Source: a virus
Direction: 5' to 3' (one strand)
IMG/VR virus record: IMGVR_UViG_3300020733_000013
Span: 1-64,000 of that record
Length of the DNA: 64,000 bases
Both the position numbers and the translations under genes were made by a program. Of the stretch, positions 14,772-22,142 are shown one piece after another (position 1 is the stretch's first letter; every line of letters begins with the position of its first letter). A model generated the notes under the pieces. It ran no database searches. It was not told where the DNA came from and saw only the letters and a list, made by a program, of their open reading frames with translations.

Positions 14772-16145
14772 TTAGATGACGATAGAATAATCTCCCTGAT
14801 CGTAATAACCTTCGTATGCTTTCATCCATTCACCTTCAGCAAAACGATATTGAACACCTGATGTTAAGTTAGTAACATATTCAACAGGTCCATATGCAGT
14901 GCTATCAAATGCAACATGCCAATTTGTTCCGTCAAATTGAATAATGTCGTTTGCATTTGCGTATAAGTTACCCCATGCTGTACTAACTGATGAATGAGTT
15001 GGATCGCCAATCGCTTCAACTATCAAATAACGTTGACCATTTGCTGCGTTGGGTAATCCTATGCCCGGACCTTTGACCATTGGATTAATGATACTATCAA
15101 CTGCTGGTAGTGTATTCTGTGGTAGTGTATCGCCATCAATATTGAATATCAATAATCTATCATCATTTGGATTAAATGCAATAGTGCCTACAATTTCAGT
15201 ATCCATGTAAGGATTCTGTAACCAAATCTGACTGATACCAGGCTTGACCGTTCCATATACATTTAACACACTAGTCCAATATGGTCCGGTCGTATCTGGA
15301 TTAGGTGGTAAATCTAATGACGCAGCACCACTACTTAAATTCTCATTAGCTGGTAATATTTGTAAACTGTTACCTATCAACAACAGTTTGTATCCGTATG
15401 GTGTGATCTTCTGTCTTGTTCCGATCAATAAATGGTCGTCTTTCATGTCACTAATTGCATTACCTTGGAAGATACTTGCAATGATTTTGTGAATAACACC
15501 TAACTTCTTAACTTTAATACTAGAACTTAGCCAGATAGGCATTTGAAACTTCCAACTCATAATATCAATAGGATTACCTGAACCCATTGGAACTGTCCTA
15601 CTACTGAATGTTAGTCCATCTTGGTAAACAACACTTAAACTTGTCCAATCAATGAAGTTATCAGTACTTTGTATTTCCATTGCAGGATTAAACAATACAC
15701 CCAATTGTTCAATCAGTTCAAGTTTTTGATTGTAGTTTGTTGTCCAAAAATCTACATTGATTCTTAATGTGTAGGGCACTGGCATGATACGTTCTACTGT
15801 AAATGCCTGACCCTGTGTTGTTTCATAACTTTGTGTATCAACATTAAATGTACGTTGACGCACAGCTACCTTATCTAAGAAGTATGGATCTTGTGTACGT
15901 TTTTGATCGTATTCTAATCCGGTGATATAGTATGTAATTAATGGTGCGCTTGGCAAACTGCTTGCACTATTGTCAGCAATTACTGAACTTGCCATCCTGC
16001 TTGAGTCACCATATTGAATAGGTACACGAACAATGATATCGTTTCCCGCAGGATCTTTTCCTTTAGTAACATTCCAATCACTGAAAATACGTGCGAACTG
16101 TACTAAGAATCTGCGTATCTGCTGGTCGTAAAAATATTTTGCCAT
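14772..16145 (-). CDS. 15: gp15-like tail sheath stabiliser / tail terminator
   Basis: 457 residues. The N-terminal ~230 residues follow the T4 gp15 family: FYDQQIRRFLVQFARIF, then IIVRVPIQYGDSSRM, then APLITYYITGLEYDQKRTQ. In T4, gp15 caps the contracted-tail proximal end and joins tail to neck. T4 gp15 is 272 residues, so this carries an extra ~180-residue C-terminal region including DIIQFDGTNWHVAFDS, a display-like module seen in other virion proteins here. It lies one base beyond the gp14-like gene, in the same minus-strand transcript. Confidence 0.72.
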   Translation of the reverse strand: MAKYFYDQQIRRFLVQFARIFSDWNVTKGKDPAGNDIIVRVPIQYGDSSRMASSVIADNSASSLPSAPLITYYITGLEYDQKRTQDPYFLDKVAVRQRTFNVDTQSYETTQGQAFTVERIMPVPYTLRINVDFWTTNYNQKLELIEQLGVLFNPAMEIQSTDNFIDWTSLSVVYQDGLTFSSRTVPMGSGNPIDIMSWKFQMPIWLSSSIKVKKLGVIHKIIASIFQGNAISDMKDDHLLIGTRQKITPYGYKLLLIGNSLQILPANENLSSGAASLDLPPNPDTTGPYWTSVLNVYGTVKPGISQIWLQNPYMDTEIVGTIAFNPNDDRLLIFNIDGDTLPQNTLPAVDSIINPMVKGPGIGLPNAANGQRYLIVEAIGDPTHSSVSTAWGNLYANANDIIQFDGTNWHVAFDSTAYGPVEYVTNLTSGVQYRFAEGEWMKAYEGYYDQGDYSIVI

Positions 16146-16146
16146 G

Positions 16147-18033
16147 TTAATCCGTTACTATTTTGAATACTTCTGAGAGTGACTGTTGTTCTGGTACACT
16201 TGTACCATTTGTCAATACAGTCACGTTGCTGTTGTTAATGAATGAACCCAATTGAGATTGTGATTGGTTCGTTCCTGGTGTTGCTCTGATGTTTTCACTA
16301 ATTCTTACCCATAGTGTTCCATCATAACGATATAGTAAATTAGGTAGATAATCAGTGCGTAAGAAATAATCACCTATGTTTGCACTACTTGGGAATGCAA
16401 TACCTGATTTAACTGGTAATCCGTTTGGTGAAGTACCATCACCTGACAAGTATGCACCTAAATAACCAAATCCTTGTGGAGTTACACGTAAGATAAAGTT
16501 AAATCGTGGGTCACAGTCTGCTCTAAAGTCCATTACACTTGATACAGTACCGGTAAACTCGCCACTGATTGTGATAGTTGTACCTTGCGGGATAGCAACA
16601 GTGATAGGAGTGTCAACTGCAATATGATTGTTTACTAAGTCAACGTCAATAACTCTAGTAGGACTTACGAAAGGATTAACAGTTGCTCCTGCACTACTTA
16701 CAACATTTGCACTAACTTCACAACCAACCATGATTTGGTCACTGATATCGCTTAAACCAATAATCACTGAACCTAAATCAGATCCACTTGCATGGAATTC
16801 TTGTGTAGGCATTTGATCGGCTGTACTGAATGTGTTATCACTAGTACCATATGGTCCAGTAATATCACCCACTGCTTTTGCTGTTAATACTAAATTGCCA
16901 TCAACTTGACCCGAAGTACCACTACGTTCTGGTGCAAGTTTTGCTGTCTCTAAGTTTAGACTAATAAACTTACGTAATGCGTCAAAATCATCACCACCTA
17001 GTGTTTCTAAATCTTTTAATGCAGCAGCACCAATGCGTAATACTGGACTAGGATTTCTATATCCAGGTGTACTAATCATTTGCAAAGTAGGTCTAGTTGG
17101 GATAGGTACACCCGAGTTCGCTATAATGTTGACAGGTAATGCAGGTTGGCTATTTGCTGTAGGTACAACATATAATTGACTACGGTCATATCCTGTCTTA
17201 GGTAATAGTCTTGCTGCTTCTGCAATAGCTGCATCATTGATTGCAATGTTTTTATTATAGCGACCTAGTACATCACGTAGATTATCACTTGTACTTACAT
17301 CCCAATATGTTGTGTCAGTTGGTGCAACACCTGCAGGAACTGGTCCTGGTTGTTTTGGTGTATAAGTTTTGTCTCCGTAAGTCACTGTATATCCTGGTAC
17401 ATAAACTGCTGTGTTTTTCCAATCACCTAAGTAATTGTCTTGATTCATTGGCTGACTTAATATATTGCTAAATTCTTGACTGTCAACTAATGGTTCACAT
17501 TTAATACGCCATAAGTGCGGGAACCATGTTTGACTGAATCCTTCACTTGCAAAATTAGCATCAGTGATTTGATAATATCTACGCAATCCAATTGGAATTT
17601 GATCGTTCAATGGATGATAGTCAGTTAAGTGTGGTAATTCAAATACATCACCAACCATTAATTTACGTCCTATCACATCAATCATGTCGTTGTAATGTAC
17701 TGTGACAAAAATAATATCGTTTGTTAAAAATAATCCAAACTGACTTAAATCAAAATCTAAATTTTGTACGTTGTAATGTCCACGCAATCTATAAATTGAT
17801 GTGTCATATTTACGGTCACGATTTTCCAAGAACAATAAATCCTGAATTTTTGTAGGATCAGGTGTTGTTTGTTGGGGCTGTGTCAAATCTGCACTAGCAC
17901 CCTGATCTGTGATGCCCAGATATTTGTGAACATACATATCCGTTGCACCCACAGTAAACATTTCCTTGATACTTCTATCTAGGAATCTATAATCGTTTGA
18001 TTTATCTGAGCGATAAAGGCTGAGTCTGGGCAT
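16147..18033 (-). CDS. 14: gp14-like neck protein with extra domains
   Basis: 628 residues. The N-terminal ~210 residues resemble T4-type neck protein gp14: a conserved start region, DLSQFGLFLTNDIIFV, RKLMVGDVFELPHL, and a later YYQITDANFASEGFSQ. T4 gp14 has 256 residues, so most of this protein is additional. The extra part has beta-rich Gly/Thr/Val sequence and a C-terminal GDYFLRTDYLPNLLYRYDG-then-TLWVRI module. The adjacent gp15-like gene supports the neck assignment, as 14 and 15 are neighbours in T4. Assignment moderate. Confidence 0.6.
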   Translation of the reverse strand: MPRLSLYRSDKSNDYRFLDRSIKEMFTVGATDMYVHKYLGITDQGASADLTQPQQTTPDPTKIQDLLFLENRDRKYDTSIYRLRGHYNVQNLDFDLSQFGLFLTNDIIFVTVHYNDMIDVIGRKLMVGDVFELPHLTDYHPLNDQIPIGLRRYYQITDANFASEGFSQTWFPHLWRIKCEPLVDSQEFSNILSQPMNQDNYLGDWKNTAVYVPGYTVTYGDKTYTPKQPGPVPAGVAPTDTTYWDVSTSDNLRDVLGRYNKNIAINDAAIAEAARLLPKTGYDRSQLYVVPTANSQPALPVNIIANSGVPIPTRPTLQMISTPGYRNPSPVLRIGAAALKDLETLGGDDFDALRKFISLNLETAKLAPERSGTSGQVDGNLVLTAKAVGDITGPYGTSDNTFSTADQMPTQEFHASGSDLGSVIIGLSDISDQIMVGCEVSANVVSSAGATVNPFVSPTRVIDVDLVNNHIAVDTPITVAIPQGTTITISGEFTGTVSSVMDFRADCDPRFNFILRVTPQGFGYLGAYLSGDGTSPNGLPVKSGIAFPSSANIGDYFLRTDYLPNLLYRYDGTLWVRISENIRATPGTNQSQSQLGSFINNSNVTVLTNGTSVPEQQSLSEVFKIVTD

Positions 18034-18053
18034 ATCGTTATCCGTTTATCTAC

Positions 18054-18061
18054 TATTTAGT
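18054..18061 (-). promoter_or_regulatory. Late-promoter variant (ACTAAATA) for the neck genes
   Basis: Minus-strand variant of NATAAATA, predicted start near 18048, fifteen bases before the gp14-like start codon. It is back-to-back with the early promoter at 18075. Confidence 0.45.
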
Positions 18062-18074
18062 GCAAAAGTATTAC

Positions 18075-18103
18075 TTGACAGTAAATGGATTCTCATATAT
18101 AAT
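18075..18103 (+). promoter_or_regulatory. Perfect consensus sigma-70 promoter
   Basis: TTGACA, 17-bp spacer, TATAAT: exact consensus at both hexamers with ideal spacing. It drives the early operon from 18129 to about 20860 and fixes the first start codon downstream of about 18110. Confidence 0.92.
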
Positions 18104-18128
18104 TGATACATTGTTAACAGGAGCACAC

Positions 18129-19292
18129 ATGGCAACTCGCAAGCCGAAACTTACAGGCGATCACTTTGTTAAAGCACTGAATCCAAAACATGCTGATACA
18201 AAATATACAGGGGACGAACCTTTCTTCCCCATCCAACCACAGAGTGAAGACCGTACTATTGCACTTACCCGTGCTTTCACATGGTATCATCACTTCTATG
18301 CTAAAAAAGACGCAAAAGAACTGTTGTGTCAGTATTTAGAACTACATGACCGAACTGTTGGAGCAAAACAAATACGTAAGGTTCACGAAAGTGAATTTAT
18401 TATGACATTGTGCTGGCTTGCACGTATGAGTTTGCGTGGGCTTGAGTTGAGTGAGCATGAAGAATTAACACTTGAAAACGAAATTTCACGATTGACTAAG
18501 TTGGTCAACAAGCCTGAGGTCATTGAAAAAGAGGACATGGTTGTAGTGTCCAATCGCCCTAATGTGCAAGAAATTATGCGAGAAAAAGCACGAGAGGCAG
18601 CAGGTGAACTTGAAGGCATGTTTGACGAGTTTTACATTGACGGCAAGACCTCAATGAAAACAGTTGATGTTGTTGCAAAATACAATGTCATGTCACAGCA
18701 TATTCCAATTATCTTAGAAATCTGGAAAGCAAAAAAGGAAGAGTTTGAAATGTTGTCTGAAACTGACGACCGTGAACTCAAAGAATCCTATGGTAATCTA
18801 GGTAAAATTCAGTTGCGTAACATTCTTAAATTCATTGAGAATGTCATTGGTGATTTGAACAGTTATATCTCAATTAAGAAAGCAAGCAAGGCTCCGCGCA
18901 AACGCAAAGCAGTTCCTGTTGAGAAGATTGTTGCTAAACTCAAATACTTAAAGGAATTCAAAGATGCAGTCAATAAACTTGACCTCGTATCAGTACACCC
19001 TACTAAATTACACGGAGCTAGTGAAGCATGGGTTTACGACACAGCAAAGCGTAAACTTCACCACTATATCGCCGATGAATATTCAAAGAGTTTCACGGTC
19101 AAAGGCAACGCTTTACTTGGTTTTGACACAAATATTTCCGAAATCAAAACTCTTAGAAAGCCCGGTGAGCAAATTAAAGAAATCATGGGTTCTAAACCTG
19201 CCGCAAGAAAGTATTTCAAAGACATTAAAGCAGTCAGTGCGACTCCTAATGGCCGATTCAACGAGAATATGCTAATCCTGCGATGCTTTTGA
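18129..19292 (+). CDS. Early protein of unknown function
   Basis: 387 residues from the ATG with a good aacagga site; an in-frame ATG upstream at 18060 precedes the promoter and cannot be used. The sequence is largely helical and charged, with a basic stretch near the middle (KKASKAPRKRKAVPVEKI) suggesting nucleic-acid contact. It has no recognised catalytic motif. The strongest early promoter in the window drives it, so it is likely made in quantity soon after infection, perhaps in host takeover. Role is inferred from promoter only. Confidence 0.8.
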   Translation: MATRKPKLTGDHFVKALNPKHADTKYTGDEPFFPIQPQSEDRTIALTRAFTWYHHFYAKKDAKELLCQYLELHDRTVGAKQIRKVHESEFIMTLCWLARMSLRGLELSEHEELTLENEISRLTKLVNKPEVIEKEDMVVVSNRPNVQEIMREKAREAAGELEGMFDEFYIDGKTSMKTVDVVAKYNVMSQHIPIILEIWKAKKEEFEMLSETDDRELKESYGNLGKIQLRNILKFIENVIGDLNSYISIKKASKAPRKRKAVPVEKIVAKLKYLKEFKDAVNKLDLVSVHPTKLHGASEAWVYDTAKRKLHHYIADEYSKSFTVKGNALLGFDTNISEIKTLRKPGEQIKEIMGSKPAARKYFKDIKAVSATPNGRFNENMLILRCF

Positions 19293-19308
19293 TTGACAAG
19301 GTGTAATA

Positions 19309-19518
19309 ATGAACGAAGCTGAAAACACTTTTAGGACACTAAAGGAAGAACCACTACTTATTAAAAGTGTGTGGTGCTACTTAGGTTTACATAGGTGGAC
19401 TCAGTGGAGTAAGCCCATGAATCGTATTGAGGGCGCATACAATGTTGACTTGCAAACTAGGACCTGTAGTTGTTGCAATCAGTATAGTGTTAAAGTTTTG
19501 AGAAAGACATATAGATGA
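19309..19518 (+). CDS. Small early protein with possible zinc knuckle
   Basis: 69 residues in the early operon. The C-terminal half contains RTCSCCNQYSVKV, and a further Cys occurs in SVWCYLGLHRW, so a small zinc-binding fold is possible. An aagg-type site precedes the ATG and it overlaps the next gene by four bases (ATGA). No family recognised. Confidence 0.65.
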   Translation: MNEAENTFRTLKEEPLLIKSVWCYLGLHRWTQWSKPMNRIEGAYNVDLQTRTCSCCNQYSVKVLRKTYR

Positions 19519-19751
19519 ACGAACGAATTAAACAACTTGCTGAAAAGGCTAGAGAACAGGCTGAACTATTCAATAGTGTGAGAAATAAACTCACTGCCGA
19601 AGAGTGGGAAGAAATTTACAACGAAAAGTTCGCCGAGTTGATTGTGAAAGAATGTGCCGAACTTACTTTGGATTATAAGAACGACCAGTATTATCAAGGT
19701 TGGTTGGATTATAGGGACGAGATTAAACAACATTTCGGAGTTGAAGAATGA
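19515..19751 (+). CDS. HFGVEE-family small early protein (copy 1)
   Basis: 78 residues. It has the hallmark layout of a small family repeated in aquatic phages: MNERIKQLAEKA at the N-terminus, EKFAELIVKECAELT in the middle, and the C-terminus IKQHFGVEE. Three consecutive genes share this tail, joined by ATGA overlaps. The DNA at its 3' end is a 33-bp exact repeat shared with the next gene. Function unknown; the family is helical and acidic. Confidence 0.75.
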   Translation: MNERIKQLAEKAREQAELFNSVRNKLTAEEWEEIYNEKFAELIVKECAELTLDYKNDQYYQGWLDYRDEIKQHFGVEE

Positions 19752-19753
19752 AC
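19721..19753 (+). repeat. 33-bp direct repeat, copy A
   Basis: Starts gattaaacaacatttcggag and runs across the ATGA gene junction. It is identical to 19984-20016 and encodes IKQHFGVEE, the stop and the next start codon. Confidence 0.95.
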
Positions 19754-20014
19754 GATGTTAACAAATTTCGACAACTTGCTGAACAGGACAAACCTTACCT
19801 GGACAAAGAGTTCAAAGAACTTGTTGAAAAAGTAGGTTTAATAGCTCCAGCTGATTTTGCAGGTGACGGTCATTATTATACAGGTGACGGTACACGAATT
19901 TATCTTGACCGTCGTTTGCAAATGTTTGCTAAAGAGTTGGTAGAACAAACTCGCCAGCAAACTGCTAAAGAATCTGTTAAACAGATTAAACAACATTTCG
20001 GAGTTGAAGAATGA
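19748..20014 (+). CDS. HFGVEE-family small early protein (copy 2)
   Basis: 88 residues, starting in the ATGA overlap. The middle (about residues 20-55) differs from copy 1, with GDGHYYTGDGTRIYLDRR. The N-terminal KFRQLAEQ and C-terminal IKQHFGVEE are shared. This is a mosaic of conserved ends around a variable core, as expected if new members arise by recombination between the terminal repeats. Confidence 0.72.
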   Translation: MNDVNKFRQLAEQDKPYLDKEFKELVEKVGLIAPADFAGDGHYYTGDGTRIYLDRRLQMFAKELVEQTRQQTAKESVKQIKQHFGVEE

Positions 20015-20016
20015 AC
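19984..20016 (+). repeat. 33-bp direct repeat, copy B
   Basis: Identical to 19721-19753, again spanning a gene junction. A diverged third copy (acattttggagttgaagaat) occurs near 20192-20211. Confidence 0.95.
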
Positions 20017-20214
20017 AACCGAATTCGAGAATTGCTGACTGAGACCAAACCTTACGGTGTTGGCATTGGGTTGATTTGTATGAATGAAATTGAAAAGTTC
20101 GCTGAGTTATTGATTCGTGAATGTGCTGAGGTTGCCGATAATGCTGATGCCACTAGAGAAAAATGGCAAAGTATTGGCAAATTTGTAAAAGAACATTTTG
20201 GAGTTGAAGAATGA
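20011..20214 (+). CDS. HFGVEE-family small early protein (copy 3)
   Basis: 67 residues. MNNRIRELLTETKPYG, EIEKFAELLIRECAEVADNA and the C-terminal VKEHFGVEE match the family. It starts and ends in ATGA overlaps. Function unknown. Confidence 0.74.
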   Translation: MNNRIRELLTETKPYGVGIGLICMNEIEKFAELLIRECAEVADNADATREKWQSIGKFVKEHFGVEE

Positions 20215-20426
20215 TTGATCCTAGATCACAGGAAGAAAAATTAGCAAGAATGGATGAGTTGATGAAGCCAATTGAGCAACAACTTATGATGTGTGATGAC
20301 TATAAAGACCAGTTAATGATGGCTAGTTCTATGATGGTCACTGCTTGCGATTTATTTACTCAACATATGGGTACAGAAGGTGCGAAAGAAATGTTTACAA
20401 TTTTTATGGAGAGAAATTTCAAATGA
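20211..20426 (+). CDS. Small Met-rich early protein
   Basis: 71 residues, Met-rich (LMMCDDYKDQLMMASSMMV), helical. It starts at the ATGA overlap with the third HFGVEE gene and ends overlapping the MazG-like gene by four bases. It does not carry the HFGVEE tail. Function unknown. Confidence 0.7.
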   Translation: MIDPRSQEEKLARMDELMKPIEQQLMMCDDYKDQLMMASSMMVTACDLFTQHMGTEGAKEMFTIFMERNFK

Positions 20427-20860
20427 CAAATCAAGTTGATTTAACAAAATATCAGGGGTTCGTTGAGGCAGTTACTAGTCAGGCTAGTAATGACTTAACA
20501 ACATTTATGAATCGCTTAGATTACCTAGATGGTAACTATGTTGAAAACGAGGGTCATGGACCTGATATCAATGTCCCGTTGCTTATCACTGCATGTATGG
20601 GTCTTGCCGCAGAAAGTGGCGAGTTCATTGAAGTGCCCAAGAAAATCATTTTTCAGGGTAAACCACTGACTGAGGCCGAAGTCTTCCATATGATTAGGGA
20701 GTTAGGAGATGTGATGTGGTATTGGATTAATGCTTGTCGGGCTCTTAACGTAGATCCAAATGATGTTATTCAAGAAAATATCAAAAAACTTGAAGCTAGA
20801 TATCCAGGCGGTTCATTTGACGCTACTTACTCGGAAAATCGCAAAGAGGGTGATATTTAA
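20423..20860 (+). CDS. MazG-like nucleotide pyrophosphohydrolase
   Basis: 145 residues from the ATG at the ATGA overlap; a longer reading frame upstream lies in the previous gene. It has the MazG/dUTPase-like metal-binding pattern AAESGEFIE followed by IRELGDVMWYWINA (E-x-x-E ... E-x-x-D) in all-alpha context. Such enzymes hydrolyse nucleoside triphosphates, and MazG homologues are common in aquatic T4-like phages. The target nucleotide is not readable. It ends the early operon; a terminator follows directly. Confidence 0.85.
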   Translation: MTNQVDLTKYQGFVEAVTSQASNDLTTFMNRLDYLDGNYVENEGHGPDINVPLLITACMGLAAESGEFIEVPKKIIFQGKPLTEAEVFHMIRELGDVMWYWINACRALNVDPNDVIQENIKKLEARYPGGSFDATYSENRKEGDI

Positions 20861-20864
20861 TTAA

Positions 20865-20890
20865 AACGGGCCACAGTGCCCGTTTATTAT
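20865..20890 (+). terminator. Rho-independent terminator of the early operon
   Basis: AACGGGC / GCCCGTT 7-bp stem, 6-base loop, then TATTATT. The tail is T-rich but interrupted. Confidence 0.75.
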
Positions 20891-21353
20891 TAGTTTATAG
20901 GTGTCCCAGTACCTTGAAATATGGCTATAACCCGTCCTAACCACAGTGACGGTAGAGTGATGACGACTAACATCTAATTTATAGGACTACCCATTTGGAT
21001 GCCTAAACGCCTTGCCACTGCAAGTAACGTTTCCTATATCTTAACGGTTGTGATGTAGTAATACACTTTAAGAATGCCAAAAGATAGTAATTGCGATAGA
21101 TACTTTTGGGCTGGATAACACTTCCCGATGAATCATGTGTTATCATAACAGCGAATGCAGCAAATTCCCTTTATGGGTTAGTGAGACATAGACAATCCTC
21201 CACTGTAATATTTGAATTCATCGTCGCCTAAGTTCCTCAAGAATGTTTTGGTGTGGTAGGTTTATATCTACTCGCCATTGCCTAAGAATATTATTCTAAG
21301 TCCTAAACAAATATCCCATAGAAATTTTAGATATATAACCCACTTGGATTTCA
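20891..21353. other. About 460-bp non-coding region with serial stem-loops
   Basis: No open reading frame of useful length on either strand. Several local stems occur in order: CCGTC/GACGG (20932/20948), CTTGC/GCAAG (21011/21020), CCAAAAG/CTTTTGG (21077/21103), GATAACAC/GTGTTATC (21114/21137), GTAG/CTAC (21256/21268) and AGAAT/ATTCT (21085-21097 plus 200, i.e. 21285/21293). The two longest are adjacent. It might encode a structured RNA, or be a decayed gene or origin-type region. No tRNA, tmRNA or group I intron signature was recognised. Confidence 0.45.
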
Positions 21354-21361
21354 GATAAATA
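21354..21361 (+). promoter_or_regulatory. Late promoter (GATAAATA) with RBS stem-loop
   Basis: TGTAT (21363-21367) and ATACA (21375-21379) flank the ggag site. The predicted late start near 21367 falls at the end of the left arm. Confidence 0.7.
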
Positions 21362-21379
21362 ATGTATCCGGAGAATACA

Positions 21380-22141
21380 ATGGCAGATTATACCTTAGAC
21401 GAATTAAAAGAACAATTATTTCAGAATATTCGTTATCGTATGGGTGAGGGTATCATTGATTTAGAAATTGATCCTCAACATTGCGAAGCAGCATATCAAT
21501 ATGCAATTAAAATTTACCGTCAACGAGCACAAAATTCCACAAAGGAATCTTATACATTGTTGACAATGACCACCCACACAAATACATATACACTACCCAA
21601 GGACTTTCAAAATGTCCGTCAAGTATTCCGTAGAACCGTTGGGTTAGAAACAGGCCCAGCAGCTAGTAGTTTTGATCCGTTCAGTAGTGCTATCTTAAAC
21701 ACCTACTTGTTAAACTATAACTATGCCGGTGGTTTAGCAACGTATGACTTTTATGCAGGATACATTGAAATGGCTGCACGTATGTTTGGTGGCTATGTTA
21801 TCTTTACATTCAACAAAGTAACCAAAGAACTTAAAGTTGTACGTGACATTAAAGCTGACGGTGAGCAGATACTTATTTGGGGTGACTTAGCTAGACCCGA
21901 AGAAGAATTGTTACTTGATCCAGGATCAGGTATTTGGATTGGTGACTTTACATTAGCTACATTAAAACTAGTTATTGGTGAAGCACGTGAGAAGTTTTTA
22001 ACAATTGCAGGCCCAGGTGGAGGAACCACACTAAATGGTACCGCATTAAAAGCAGAAGGTCTTGCACAACAAAATCAATTGATTGATGAGTTGAAACGTT
22101 ATGTTGACGGTTCAGAACCACTAACTTGGATAATCGGATAA
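21380..22141 (+). CDS. 13: gp13-like neck / head-completion protein
   Basis: 253 residues from the ATG with ggag upstream; the ATG at 21362 lies before the predicted late transcript start and was rejected. The N-terminal layout (DELKEQLFQNIRYRMGEGII, a short acidic turn, AAYQYAIKIYRQRAQ, then TYTLPKDFQNVRQVFR) resembles T4-type neck protein gp13. In T4, gp13 and gp14 close the filled head before tail joining. The gp14/gp15-like genes lie nearby on the other strand, which supports the call. Moderate confidence because similarity is by pattern. Confidence 0.58.
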   Translation: MADYTLDELKEQLFQNIRYRMGEGIIDLEIDPQHCEAAYQYAIKIYRQRAQNSTKESYTLLTMTTHTNTYTLPKDFQNVRQVFRRTVGLETGPAASSFDPFSSAILNTYLLNYNYAGGLATYDFYAGYIEMAARMFGGYVIFTFNKVTKELKVVRDIKADGEQILIWGDLARPEEELLLDPGSGIWIGDFTLATLKLVIGEAREKFLTIAGPGGGTTLNGTALKAEGLAQQNQLIDELKRYVDGSEPLTWIIG

Positions 22142-22142
22142 T

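Noticed and set aside
14755-14829. Longer Nudix start extending to 14829
   Set aside because: The extra 25 codons overlap the upstream gp15-like gene and lie before the late-like promoter; the ATG at 14754 gives a standard Nudix length.
19721-20016. Repeats as a CRISPR array
   Set aside because: Only two exact copies about 263 bp apart, and they encode protein C-termini at gene junctions.
20891-21353. Group I intron or tRNA cluster
   Set aside because: No T-loop-like GTTCRA, no acceptor stem pair, and no recognisable P/Q/R/S core. The flanking genes are complete, so there is no exon to splice.
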